Shown here in pieces: positions 42,723-51,882 of a stretch of DNA of 64,000 bases; the first letter of the stretch is position 1; every line of letters starts with the position of its first letter. Source of the stretch: CALJFL01 sp039964455 (GTDB taxonomy: Bacteria; Pseudomonadota; Gammaproteobacteria; Pseudomonadales; Halieaceae); contig JBDVXK010000013.1 of assembly GCA_039964455.1 (NCBI GenBank), positions 1 to 64,000 of the forward strand. Direction: 5' to 3'. A program made the position numbers and the translations under genes. The notes under the pieces were generated by a model. It was not told the DNA's origin. It ran no database searches and worked only from the letters and a program-made list of their open reading frames with translations.

Positions 42723-44756
42723 ATGAATAAAAATATCCCGCTTCTACTCGCCGCATCGGCCGTCCTACTCACCGCTTGCGGTGATAACCAATCAATAATG
42801 GACAGAGCCAGTGACTTTGGAGGCCGCGGTGGCGCCGGCCAGAATACGCAGATGCAGCCGGTAATGGACTTGCTGGACCTTTCACCCACACCGCCGAACC
42901 CGCAACGCAATGCCTATTTTGGCGATCTGCATGTACACACAGAATACTCATTCGACGCCTACAGCTTTGGCACCACAGCAACGCCGTACGATGCCTACCG
43001 GTTTGCCAGAGGCGACGCCATTAACCACCCAAGTGGGTACGAAGTACAGTTGCGCACGCCATTGGATTTCTATGCCGTAACAGACCACGCCATGTTTCTG
43101 GGGCTCGTGCGGGAGGCAGCGGACCCCACCACCGAATTCTCGAAGTACGAATTTGCGAAGGCGATCCACAACCTTAACGACTCGGACAACCTGGGTGTCA
43201 GCAGTTTCTATTCCCGTATCAGCAATTTCAGCCGTTTTATTCCGACCACACTGGCCGGGGTTCTGGACGGCAGTATTGACGAGGACCTGGTGGTCGATGT
43301 GTCACGCCGCGCCTGGCTGGATACCATAGAAGCAGCAGAGCACTATAATGATCCCGGCAATTTCACCACTTTCGTCGGTTATGAGTACACCTCGTCTACC
43401 GATGATCGCGGCAACTTGCATCGCAACGTTATCTTCAGGGGGTCCGATAAACTACCTGCAGTCCCATTTTCGCGCTTCAACTCTCAAAACCCCGAGGGTC
43501 TGTGGGACTGGATGGATACGCTGAGGACAGAGGGCATCGAGAGCCTGGCGATTCCCCACAACTCAAATGGCTCCAATGGACAAATGTTCAAGCTGGTGGA
43601 TTGGGCGGGCAACCCGCTGGACAGTGCTTATGCGGAGCAACGTATGCGCAACGAGCCACTGGTTGAAATCACCCAGGTAAAAGGCACCTCGGACACCCAC
43701 CCACTGCTGTCCCCCAACGATGAATGGGCGGACTTCGAAATCTACCCGCTGCGAGTTGGCACCAACCTGCCCAGTGAACCCAACGGTAGCTATGTGCGGC
43801 AGGCACTGCTAAATGGCCTGGCTCTGGAGCAACAAGGTATAAAAAACCCCTATCAATTTGGCCTGGTCGCGGCCAGCGATACCCATGTCGCTGCCACTAC
43901 CGATGACGAATCAACCTATTTTTCCAAAACCGGTTTGCTGGATGGCGAACCTATGAACCGCGGATCGGTACCCGTTTCCCTGTTGTACGGCGCTATTTTG
44001 CGAATGCTGGCACCGGATCTTTTAACCGACGTAGAAGGCAGAACCTATATTCACGGCAGCGGCTATGAGACCTGGAGCGCCTCAGGCGTGACCGGCGTTT
44101 GGGCCGAGGAAAACACCCGCGATGCCATCTACGATGCCTTTCGTCGCAAGGAAACGTTCGCCACCACCGGCCCGCGCCTCAAGGCCAGGTTCTTTGCCAG
44201 TACAGCGTACACCGCGGATATAGTCGGCGATGAAAACCTGATCAGCAAAGCCTACGCAACCGGCGTACCCATGGGCGGCGAACTGCAAACCGGCGGTGCT
44301 GCTCCCACATTTCTTTTGTGGGCCAGCGCAGACCCCAGAGGCACCAAGCTGCAACGCCTGCAAATCATCAAGGGTTGGGTGCAGGACGGCGAGACCCATG
44401 AGGAAGTTATCGACGTAGCCTGCTCGGACGGCTTACAGCCCGACCCCGCCACCAATCGCTGTCCCGACAACGGCGCGCAGGTCAATCTGGCGGATTGCTC
44501 TATCAGCGAAGATGTAGGAGCAACTGAACTGCTAACCTTCTGGCAGGATCCCAATTACGACCCAAATGGCGATGCCTTTTACTACCTGCGAGCGCTGGAA
44601 AACCCCACTTGCCGCTGGTCTACCTGGGATGCGCTGCGTGAGGGTGTTGAGCCACGGGCAGATCTGGCCACCACACTGCAGGAGCGAGTCTGGAGCTCGC
44701 CAATCTGGGTGCGTTCGGATGAAGCAACTGATTTGAATTTGGAGAAGTCACAATGA
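42723..44756 (+). CDS. DUF3604 family lipoprotein with PHP-like metal site
   Basis: A 677-aa exported protein with lipobox LLTAC near residue 19. The family hallmark FGDLHVHTEYSFDAYSFG (about residues 66-83), the AVTDHAMFLG segment and ASDTHVAAT near residue 388 form a PHP-like set of metal ligands; FVGYEYTSSTDDRGNLHRNVIF is typical of DUF3604. Function unknown, probably hydrolytic. The stop overlaps the next GST start by 4 nt (ATGA), so these two are translationally coupled. Confidence 0.88.
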   Translation: MNKNIPLLLAASAVLLTACGDNQSIMDRASDFGGRGGAGQNTQMQPVMDLLDLSPTPPNPQRNAYFGDLHVHTEYSFDAYSFGTTATPYDAYRFARGDAINHPSGYEVQLRTPLDFYAVTDHAMFLGLVREAADPTTEFSKYEFAKAIHNLNDSDNLGVSSFYSRISNFSRFIPTTLAGVLDGSIDEDLVVDVSRRAWLDTIEAAEHYNDPGNFTTFVGYEYTSSTDDRGNLHRNVIFRGSDKLPAVPFSRFNSQNPEGLWDWMDTLRTEGIESLAIPHNSNGSNGQMFKLVDWAGNPLDSAYAEQRMRNEPLVEITQVKGTSDTHPLLSPNDEWADFEIYPLRVGTNLPSEPNGSYVRQALLNGLALEQQGIKNPYQFGLVAASDTHVAATTDDESTYFSKTGLLDGEPMNRGSVPVSLLYGAILRMLAPDLLTDVEGRTYIHGSGYETWSASGVTGVWAEENTRDAIYDAFRRKETFATTGPRLKARFFASTAYTADIVGDENLISKAYATGVPMGGELQTGGAAPTFLLWASADPRGTKLQRLQIIKGWVQDGETHEEVIDVACSDGLQPDPATNRCPDNGAQVNLADCSISEDVGATELLTFWQDPNYDPNGDAFYYLRALENPTCRWSTWDALREGVEPRADLATTLQERVWSSPIWVRSDEATDLNLEKSQ

Positions 44757-45391
44757 TTAAAATATATGGCGTACACGGCTCGCCTTTTGTACGGAAAGTA
44801 TTTGTCGCACTGGATTACAAAGGGATCCCTTACGAAATCGTCCCGCAGATGCCGTTTTCCGGCGATAAGGAATACCTCAAGATTAACCCACTGGGTAAAG
44901 TCCCAACACTGGTCGACGGCGAACTGACCCTGGGCGACTCCAAGGTAATCTGCCGCTATATCGAGAGCGCCTATCCTGAACCGGCGCTGTACCCCCAGAG
45001 TGTCGCCGATAAGGCGATGGCAGATTGGTATGAAGATCTGTGCGGCGGCGCTATTGCTGAAATGGCTGCCGGCATTTTCTTCCAACGCTTTATGCGGCCG
45101 TTTGCCTTCAAGCAGGAGCCCGATGAGGAACTGGTAGCAAAGATCATCGATAAGCGCTTGCCACCCATGCTGGACTATCTGGAAACTCAGGTGCCAGCGG
45201 AAGGTTTTGTATTTGGTGAGTTCGGTCTGGCAGACCTCAGCATCGCTTCGCCATTCTTCAATGCGGCCTATGCCGGTTACGACGTTGACCCGACGCGCTG
45301 GCCAGCCGTGGCCGGGCTGATCGCCCGAGTGAGGGAGCAACCCCATGTCGCCGCTGTGCTCAAGAAAGAAGCCCAAGCGCTGGGCCTGTAA
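44753..45391 (+). CDS. Glutathione S-transferase family protein
   Basis: A 212-aa classical GST: MIKIYGVHGSPFVRKVFV, INPLGKVPTLVDGELTLGDSKVIC (with the cis-Pro and the DS glutathione contact), and a helical domain with FGLADLSIASPF. It is coupled to the DUF3604 gene by a 4-nt overlap, an unusual pairing that suggests a shared job. Confidence 0.9.
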   Translation: MIKIYGVHGSPFVRKVFVALDYKGIPYEIVPQMPFSGDKEYLKINPLGKVPTLVDGELTLGDSKVICRYIESAYPEPALYPQSVADKAMADWYEDLCGGAIAEMAAGIFFQRFMRPFAFKQEPDEELVAKIIDKRLPPMLDYLETQVPAEGFVFGEFGLADLSIASPFFNAAYAGYDVDPTRWPAVAGLIARVREQPHVAAVLKKEAQALGL

Positions 45392-45538
45392 TCCTTGCCA
45401 GACAGCGTCAGTTTGGCGTGCACACATATTAATCGCCTTGGATAAATCTCTCCGCCAGAGTCTTGTCGACCATTGCCGACCTTGGCACTATCGACGGATA
45501 CTGCGGACCGCTGAAGTCGGCCTGATGAGAAGACAGCA

Positions 45539-46720
45539 ATGGGGAGCATAACGTTCTGGGGGCTTAGCGCTTCGCCCTACCAGTTAAAAATGCAGTCTCT
45601 TGCCGACTTCGCCCAGCTCCCGTGGCAGCGCCTGCCCGATCAGGGCAGCCTGCTGCAAAGCCTGGCTTTGCTACGTCGCCTTAGAAAAGCGCAGCGGAAA
45701 ACAACCGTTCTGCGATTTCCCAGCCACGACGCCGATATGGATGAGTACCCTGCCGTGCCCTACTACACGCTGGATGGCAAGACACTCTATTACGATTCCA
45801 GTGGCCTGGCTCAGCACCTGGATACGTTGGGCCACGGTAGCCAGTCATTACTGCCGGAGAAAGGGGCCCAGCGATTCCTGTGCAAGTTCATCGATGAGGC
45901 CTTCGATGAGTTTGGCCTGTATATGGTTCACCACAACCGGTGGGTCACGTCGGCGCACACCAACAAGATGGGGAAAACGACCGCAGATGAAATGGCTCAC
46001 TGGCTGCCCGCAGCTGTTAAGCGCAATATTGCGCGCAAGCTTTCTGAACGCCAGTGCCGACGCCTGCCTTATCTGTTCAGCGTTGCACCACCGGGCCTGA
46101 ACTGCGGCGTGGACAACGCCATCACGCCACCCGAGCGCGCGGGCTTCCCTGCCACACATGTCCTGCTTGACCAGGCATGGCGTAAATACCTGGCGGCTAT
46201 CGAACACATATTGTCCCGCCAACCCTACCTGCTGGGGCAGCGCTTCACACTGGCAGACGCAAGCGCCTATGGACAGCTGGGCATGAACCTGCCCGATGGC
46301 ATGGCCGCTGAACTAATACAGGAGCTGGCGCCACGCACCTATCAATGGCTGAATATGATCAACAGTGGCGAGCACCGTGGCTGCCATGGTGACTTGGAAA
46401 TCACCGATACCCTGACACCTCTATTAGAAATTATTACCGATACTTTTATCCCGCTGATGCAGCAAAACGAAGCCGCTTATGAAGCAGCGCTGCAGAGGGG
46501 ACAAAACCTGTTTAACGAGGCAGCGTTCGAGCACGGCGAGGCACTGTACGACGGCGAGCTGCTAGGGCTACCCTTCCGCTCGGTGGTCAAGAGCTTCCAG
46601 GTGGTCACATGGCGAGAGCTGTGCGAGGAATGGTGTGCGCTGAGCCCCGATGCTCGCCTTGAAATAACAAAGCAATTTCCGTTTATTCGCAGCTCTTTAT
46701 TCTCGAGTGTGACTACTTAA
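45539..46720 (+). CDS. Long GST-family protein
   Basis: A 393-aa GST-like protein. The N-terminal domain (about 1-105: FWGLSASPYQLKMQSLADFA, AVPYYTLDGKTLYYDSSGL) is followed by a helical domain with YLLGQRFTLADASAYGQL and an extra C-terminal part (about residues 300-393) containing LPFRSVVKSFQVVTWRELCEEW. Layout resembles the genes at 40388 and 50339. It follows the shorter GST by 147 bp and its end overlaps the convergent HAD gene by 8 nt. Confidence 0.82.
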   Translation: MGSITFWGLSASPYQLKMQSLADFAQLPWQRLPDQGSLLQSLALLRRLRKAQRKTTVLRFPSHDADMDEYPAVPYYTLDGKTLYYDSSGLAQHLDTLGHGSQSLLPEKGAQRFLCKFIDEAFDEFGLYMVHHNRWVTSAHTNKMGKTTADEMAHWLPAAVKRNIARKLSERQCRRLPYLFSVAPPGLNCGVDNAITPPERAGFPATHVLLDQAWRKYLAAIEHILSRQPYLLGQRFTLADASAYGQLGMNLPDGMAAELIQELAPRTYQWLNMINSGEHRGCHGDLEITDTLTPLLEIITDTFIPLMQQNEAAYEAALQRGQNLFNEAAFEHGEALYDGELLGLPFRSVVKSFQVVTWRELCEEWCALSPDARLEITKQFPFIRSSLFSSVTT

Positions 46721-47705
46721 AAACTGTTCGCCAGTCTCGCTTCATATCGACTACCGTCCAGCCCCGCTGGTCGGCTTCGTCCAGCCCACGATCCAGGCGG
46801 CCAATGTGAGACTCTCGATCATAGGCCCATTCCCGCTCGGCATCCGTGTGCCGTATCAGCATGCCGAAGCGGGCACCGCCTCCGGCGGTGGTCCACTCCA
46901 GCATTTCAAAATCGCCGTCGGAATTCCCCACTGCCATAATAGGCCGTCTGCCGATATGGGTGGAAATACCCACGGGCTTGCCGGCCTTGTCATCGATAAA
47001 ATTTATTTCGGGTAATCGCACCAGCACGGGCTTGCCATCACGTACCTCGTAAGCCGTCTTGATACTGCTGCCCACCACCTGCTCCGGAGGAATTCCGTAC
47101 ACCCGCTCAGTCCAGGGGCGCATGAACTCTATTCCCCCACCCGACACGATGTAGGTACTGAAACCTTGCGAGCGCAGATAGGACAGCAACTCCAGCATAG
47201 GCTGGTAAATCATCTCCGTATAAGGACGACTTGTTTGGGGATGTCGAGCGGTTTCCAGCCAATCGACAACAACGGTGGAAAACTGGTCAGCCGTCATTCC
47301 CGCATGCGTTGCCATGATCATTTCCAGTAGCGCGTGCTCACCACCAGCCAAGGCGCCTTTGGCGTCACCACGCAACACAGAAGCAAACGGCTCCTGCTCC
47401 TTCCACTCGGGATGCTCATCAGCCATCGCCGCTACACGGTCAAAAGCAAACAGCGCCTGAAAATACATGGGCTGCTCCGCCCACAGCGTGCCATCATTAT
47501 CGAAAGTGGCTATGCGCTGCGCCGGCGGCACATAGCTATCACCGCCCTGCTTTGTAACGCCTTCAACAAATGCGATGATATTTTTCCTGGACTCGGTGTC
47601 ATTCCAGGAGGGTAATGGATCCACTTCGGCGGCATGCACCTGCACCGCCCCAAACAGGGTCGCCAGGAAACACAGGGGCGCAAAATGCTTGGCTATACTT
47701 TTCAT
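46713..47705 (-). CDS. Exported HAD-superfamily phosphatase
   Basis: A 330-aa protein with signal peptide (residues 1-25, ending VQVHA) and a HAD core: motif I FDNDGTLW (D69, D71), motif II IVSGGGIEF, a Lys in DDKAGKP and motif IV VGNSDGDFEM. Periplasmic HAD phosphatases of this type resemble PSPase-like or non-specific acid phosphatases. It is convergent with the long GST gene and has no operon partner visible. Confidence 0.85.
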   Translation of the reverse strand: MKSIAKHFAPLCFLATLFGAVQVHAAEVDPLPSWNDTESRKNIIAFVEGVTKQGGDSYVPPAQRIATFDNDGTLWAEQPMYFQALFAFDRVAAMADEHPEWKEQEPFASVLRGDAKGALAGGEHALLEMIMATHAGMTADQFSTVVVDWLETARHPQTSRPYTEMIYQPMLELLSYLRSQGFSTYIVSGGGIEFMRPWTERVYGIPPEQVVGSSIKTAYEVRDGKPVLVRLPEINFIDDKAGKPVGISTHIGRRPIMAVGNSDGDFEMLEWTTAGGGARFGMLIRHTDAEREWAYDRESHIGRLDRGLDEADQRGWTVVDMKRDWRTVFK

Positions 47706-47850
47706 CGCGACATTTACTCCAGCAATTACCAGACGCTAATAGTAGTTCACAGCCAGCGTTTGGTTAAATGTTTCGGTGCATGCGGCCACTGCCATCTGCC
47801 AAAGGTGTGCTCAAAACGTATCGCTGCGCCATCACAACAATCAGCAGGCC

Positions 47851-47877
47851 AAAAAAAACCCGGCTGACGCCGGGTTT
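47851..47877 (-). terminator. Rho-independent terminator of fusA
   Basis: Perfect 9-bp stem AAACCCGGC / GCCGGGTTT with loop TGAC (47856-47877). On the minus strand it is followed by a run of T from 47855 downward, 19 bp after the fusA stop. Confidence 0.92.
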
Positions 47878-47895
47878 CTTCAAACAACCGCAATA

Positions 47896-49980
47896 TCAGC
47901 CAGCTGCTTTACGCTCTTTAACTTCTGCGACGACCTTCTCCGCAACATTCTGCGGGCAAGGCAGGTAATGCGAGAATTCCATGGAGAACTGGCCACGGCC
48001 AGAGGTCATGGTGCGCAAGTGCCCGATGTAGCCGAACATCTCTGACAGCGGTACGTCAGCCTTGATACGAACACCGGTAGCGCCTGCATCCTGATCCTTG
48101 ATCATGCCACGGCGACGGTTAAGGTCACCGATAACATCACCCACGTGATCGTCTGGCGTAAACACGTCCACTTTCATGATGGGCTCGATCAACTGTGCGC
48201 CGGCCTTGGGCATGGTCTGGCGGAAGGCACCACGTGCTGCCAGTTCAAAGGCAATCGCTGACGAGTCAACCGCGTGGAAGCCACCGTCGTACAGTTCAAT
48301 CTCAACGTCCAGAACGGGGAAGCCCGCTACAGTACCTTCGCCCATCAGGCTCTTGAAGCCTTTCTCAACCGCAGGGAAGAATTCCTTGGGTACGTTACCG
48401 CCCACAACCGAGGAGGAAAATACAAACCCAGAACCTGGCTCGCCCGGCTTGATGCGGTAATCGATCTTACCAAACTGACCTGAACCACCAGACTGCTTCT
48501 TGTGCGTGTAGGAATCGTCGACTTCCTCAGTAATCGTTTCACGGTAAGCAACCTGCGGCTCACCCACGGTCAACTCAACACCGTAAGTACGCTTGAGAAT
48601 GTCGACTTTGACGTCCAGGTGCAGCTCGCCCATTCCCTTAAGAATGGTTTCGCCAGAGTCTTCGTCAGTCTCAACGCGGAACGAGGGGTCTTCGGCAATC
48701 ATCTTACCGATCGCGATACCCATTTTCTCAGCGCCACCCTTATCTTTGGGCGCAACAGCAATCGAGATCACCGGCTCGGGGAAAACCATCGCCTCAAGCG
48801 TGCAAGGGTTCTTGGCATCGCACAGCGTGTGCCCAGTCTGCACGTTCTTCATTCCCACGATGGCGATAATGTCGCCGGCCTGGGCTCTTTCGAGTTCCGC
48901 GCGGTCGTTAGCGTGCATTTCCACCATACGACCAATTCGCTCAGTCTTACCGGTGAAAGAGTTGAGGATGGTGTCGCCGCGGTTCAGTACACCAGAGTAG
49001 ATGCGGGCAAACGTCAGCGCACCGAAGCGGTCGTCCATAATTTTAAACGCAAGTGCGCGCAGGGGTTCGTCTATGGAAACCGTGGCAACCTCGCCTGTGG
49101 GCTCACCTTCTTCGTCTGTCAAAGGCTGTGGCTCAACTTCGGTAGGCGTGGGCAGGTAATCAACAACAGCGTCGAGAATCAGCTGCACACCCTTATCCTT
49201 AAATGCCGATCCGCAGTAAGTAGGGAAGAAGTCCAGCTTACGGGTACCTTCACGAATGCAACGCTTGATCACGTCCATATCAGGCTCAGTACCGTCCAGG
49301 TAAAGCTCCATGGCGTCATCGTCCTGCTCAACAGCAGTCTCGATCAGCTTCTCGCGCCATTCTTCAACCTGGTCGACCATGTCTTCAGGCACATCGGTGA
49401 TGTCGAACTTCTCGGGGTTACCTGGATCAGGCCATACGTGGGCCTTGCGGGTCAGCAGGTCAACCACACCAATGAAGTCGTCTTCACGACCGATCGGCAG
49501 CACCATCACCAGCGGATTGGCACCCAATACGTTCTCAACCTGGTCAACAACGCGCAGGAAATCGGCGCCGATGCGGTCCAGCTTGTTAACGAAGATGATA
49601 CGGGAGACTTCTGACTCGTTGGCGTAGCGCCAGTTGGTCTCGGATTGTGGCTCAACGCCGCCAGAACCACAGAAAACACCAACACCACCATCCAATACTT
49701 TCAGGGAGCGATAAACCTCAACGGTGAAGTCCACGTGTCCCGGGGTATCGATGATGTTCAGACGGTGGTCTTTCCAGAAGCAGGTAGTGGCCGCAGACTG
49801 GATCGTGATGCCACGCTCCTGTTCCTGCTCCATGAAGTCTGTTGTTGCGGCACCATCGTGCACTTCACCGGTCTTGTGGATTTTACCGGTCAGCTTGAGG
49901 ATACGCTCAGTGGTTGTGGTCTTGCCCGCGTCTACGTGGGCAAAAATTCCTATGTTCCTGTACAGGGATAAATCAGACAT
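47896..49980 (-). CDS. fusA: Elongation factor G, second type (EF-G2)
   Basis: A 694-aa translational GTPase with all EF-G domains. The P-loop is HVDAGKTTTTERI (about residues 15-27), switch II IDTPGHVDF and the NKLD specificity motif follow; domains II-V end with the MTSGRGQFSMEF segment. It is not next to rpsL/rpsG/tuf and resembles the FusA2-type EF-G of Vibrio and Shewanella, so a canonical str-operon EF-G probably exists elsewhere. The ATG at 49980 (MSDLSLYRNIG) matches family N-termini better than one at 49992. It is monocistronic, with a strong terminator. Confidence 0.93.
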   Translation of the reverse strand: MSDLSLYRNIGIFAHVDAGKTTTTERILKLTGKIHKTGEVHDGAATTDFMEQEQERGITIQSAATTCFWKDHRLNIIDTPGHVDFTVEVYRSLKVLDGGVGVFCGSGGVEPQSETNWRYANESEVSRIIFVNKLDRIGADFLRVVDQVENVLGANPLVMVLPIGREDDFIGVVDLLTRKAHVWPDPGNPEKFDITDVPEDMVDQVEEWREKLIETAVEQDDDAMELYLDGTEPDMDVIKRCIREGTRKLDFFPTYCGSAFKDKGVQLILDAVVDYLPTPTEVEPQPLTDEEGEPTGEVATVSIDEPLRALAFKIMDDRFGALTFARIYSGVLNRGDTILNSFTGKTERIGRMVEMHANDRAELERAQAGDIIAIVGMKNVQTGHTLCDAKNPCTLEAMVFPEPVISIAVAPKDKGGAEKMGIAIGKMIAEDPSFRVETDEDSGETILKGMGELHLDVKVDILKRTYGVELTVGEPQVAYRETITEEVDDSYTHKKQSGGSGQFGKIDYRIKPGEPGSGFVFSSSVVGGNVPKEFFPAVEKGFKSLMGEGTVAGFPVLDVEIELYDGGFHAVDSSAIAFELAARGAFRQTMPKAGAQLIEPIMKVDVFTPDDHVGDVIGDLNRRRGMIKDQDAGATGVRIKADVPLSEMFGYIGHLRTMTSGRGQFSMEFSHYLPCPQNVAEKVVAEVKERKAAG

Positions 49981-50338
49981 TGTGCTTCTCAATCAGGTTG
50001 TTTGACGGTAGCTAAATTTCAGGGGCGCGAGGGTACAGGAAAACGGCCCATATTGGGAGTACTCAACCAACCTATTTCACCGTAAAAATACGGCCTTTTC
50101 AGGGAGGTGGGCTAAGCGTGGCTGTCGCTCACGCCATTGTGCTGATTAAGGCTCACCAGCGGAGAACATCGTGCAGACGCCTCACCCTCGAACGGGGTAG
50201 TAAATAGTCATATTTATCAACATGTTACGGATATTATGGCAACGAAATCAGGGCCGTGAACACGAGACTCTGGTGCAAGCGGCAAATCTGCACCCAACGT
50301 AGCAGCACTCGCAGTCACCGCTAGCCTTCGAGCGATAT
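49981..50338. other. Non-coding interval upstream of fusA
   Basis: 358 bp without a supportable gene. It should contain the fusA promoter. A short inverted repeat, CCGTA/TACGG followed by CCTTTTC near 50080-50100, is too weak for a confident call. Nothing else recognised. Confidence 0.5.
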
Positions 50339-51340
50339 TTAGCGGCTTGAAAGCCCCTCCAGGCAGCCAAGCTCTTCCAATATCGCTGCCAACGCCTGAT
50401 TCGCGCCCTGCGCAGCATACTTTTCCCGCAGGGCGATCAGCGATTTGGCGTGGTACTTCTGGGGCTTCTGGGTCCAGGTCTGGCCCGCCAGCTCAACCGT
50501 GAACTCTTCCGCTTCGCTGTTGATGGCGGCCTCATTGGCCAGCGTCCATGGCATGAAATAGCCGCCCACGTGGTCCTTCAGGAATGGGGCCAGGGTGGGC
50601 TGCAGTGTTGACCAGTCCTCAAAGTCACCCTCAACAGTGGGCCACAGCATGCGTTGTGCCCAGGCCAGCACATTCGGATAGCGGCCGCCTATAAAAGCGC
50701 CGGGGGTGGGGTCGGTCCAGGCATTGTAGATCTGGCAGTACAAGCCAAAGTCACCGAAACAGGGTCGCTGACCCAGCAGATAAGGTCGTTCAGCCAGGTG
50801 GGCATCCAATTGGGCCAGGGCGGCATCGAAATTGCTCTCGATTATCGGCGCGGTCACCTCATTGGAGCCGACAAACCAAACCCGGCCCGGCATTCTCTCC
50901 AGTACCTGCTGCAGGATGGGTGCCCGGTCGGCATCACTTCCTTCAGGCAGCATCATGCCGGCAAGACGGCCTGCGGCGCTTTGCTGATCGACATCCCGTT
51001 GCCAGCGATAGTGGAACATCCACTTGTTACCCCACTCATCGCCAAATTCTTCCAACAGTGCCGAAAGAAACTTCAGCGTCGGGTCCGATGGATCAGCCGC
51101 ATGCTCGGTATGTTGCGCTTCCATGGCCTCCATAATCGGGGTGGAGTCCTGCATGCTCTGATCATCCGGCGTTACGACAAGCGGAATAACCGGAATCCGA
51201 AAATACTCCCCGTACTCCTGCTGCACCGAAAGAGTGCGCACGATCCACTGATGGGGTATTTTCTTGAAACGGAAATAGGAGCGCACTTTCACTGAAAATG
51301 GGGAAAGCTCGGCGCCGATGATGCGGTAATCTGCTTGCAT
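50339..51340 (-). CDS. Long GST-family protein
   Basis: A 333-aa GST-like protein: an N-terminal thioredoxin-like part (YRIIGAELSPFSVKVRSYFRF, VIPLVVTPDDQSMQDSTPIMEAME), a helical middle with YLLGQRPCFGDFGLYCQI, and a C-terminal tail that includes EEFTVELAGQTWTQKPQKYHAKSL. This tail resembles the extra part of the gene at 40388 (both have a short strand pair with G-V/T-x-Y/W). No operon partner. Confidence 0.82.
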   Translation of the reverse strand: MQADYRIIGAELSPFSVKVRSYFRFKKIPHQWIVRTLSVQQEYGEYFRIPVIPLVVTPDDQSMQDSTPIMEAMEAQHTEHAADPSDPTLKFLSALLEEFGDEWGNKWMFHYRWQRDVDQQSAAGRLAGMMLPEGSDADRAPILQQVLERMPGRVWFVGSNEVTAPIIESNFDAALAQLDAHLAERPYLLGQRPCFGDFGLYCQIYNAWTDPTPGAFIGGRYPNVLAWAQRMLWPTVEGDFEDWSTLQPTLAPFLKDHVGGYFMPWTLANEAAINSEAEEFTVELAGQTWTQKPQKYHAKSLIALREKYAAQGANQALAAILEELGCLEGLSSR

Positions 51341-51658
51341 TGGAGTTCCTTTCTACTGTGGGTCGCAGGCCAGGCAAGTCATCTCACGCAATCCCTGGAT
51401 CGGATCATGACTGCACGACGGCAAAAATAACACGGCAGACTGCGCAGTGGGAGATGCAGCGCCGATTCTTCTGCGAGGGGAGCAAAGTCAGTTTCAGCCG
51501 CGCATTCCAATGCAATTTGCAACACGCTGACCCAAGACCCCAACAATCAGCTAGCCAGCCGCAGTTCTACAGCTAGTAAAGAAGTCTGGGCGACTGGCAC
51601 GAGATTTGCTGGTTAATAAACAGGAAACAACTACCTACATTTTTGCGGAGAACGCGCC
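51341..51658. other. Non-coding interval
   Basis: 318 bp between the divergent GST-family gene and the small gene at 51659. No gene or RNA recognised. A stretch near 51504-51515 (ATTCCAATGCAA) resembles half of the cluster operator but lacks the central CG. Confidence 0.5.
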
Positions 51659-51847
51659 ATGCAACAGATCGAATCCGACGTCCAAACTCCACAGATCACT
51701 GCCATGAGCCCGCTGGAGCTGGCCAGACTGGACTTCAAGCTATTCAAATCACTGCGCCAGCTGGGCACATCCCCCGAGAGGATAGCCTCTGTGTTAAACC
51801 TTAAGCCCGGGCAGTACGATTATGTGCAGGCGTTGAGCGCGAACTAA
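51659..51847 (+). CDS. Small hypothetical protein
   Basis: A 62-aa protein. The C-terminal half, LDFKLFKSLRQLGTSPERIASVLNLKPGQYDYVQALS, looks like a short helix-turn-helix-type fold, though no family is recognised. GGAG lies about 8 nt before the ATG. It runs convergent with the giant DUF11 gene, 35 bp apart. It could be a small regulator; evidence is limited to ribosome site and helical pattern. Confidence 0.55.
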   Translation: MQQIESDVQTPQITAMSPLELARLDFKLFKSLRQLGTSPERIASVLNLKPGQYDYVQALSAN

Positions 51848-51882
51848 CCCTGTACAGGGCACAGTAGTGCCGTAATGCTATT

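Noticed and set aside
44582..45427. A 281-codon open frame antisense to a GST gene
   Set aside because: The sense strand encodes a clear GST with an overlapping start; the antisense frame has no family features.
48502..49614. A 370-codon open frame antisense to fusA
   Set aside because: It mirrors a highly conserved gene in full; no family pattern and no ribosome site.
51504..51515. ATTCCAATGCAA as an operator half-site
   Set aside because: The central CG is missing and no cluster gene is near.
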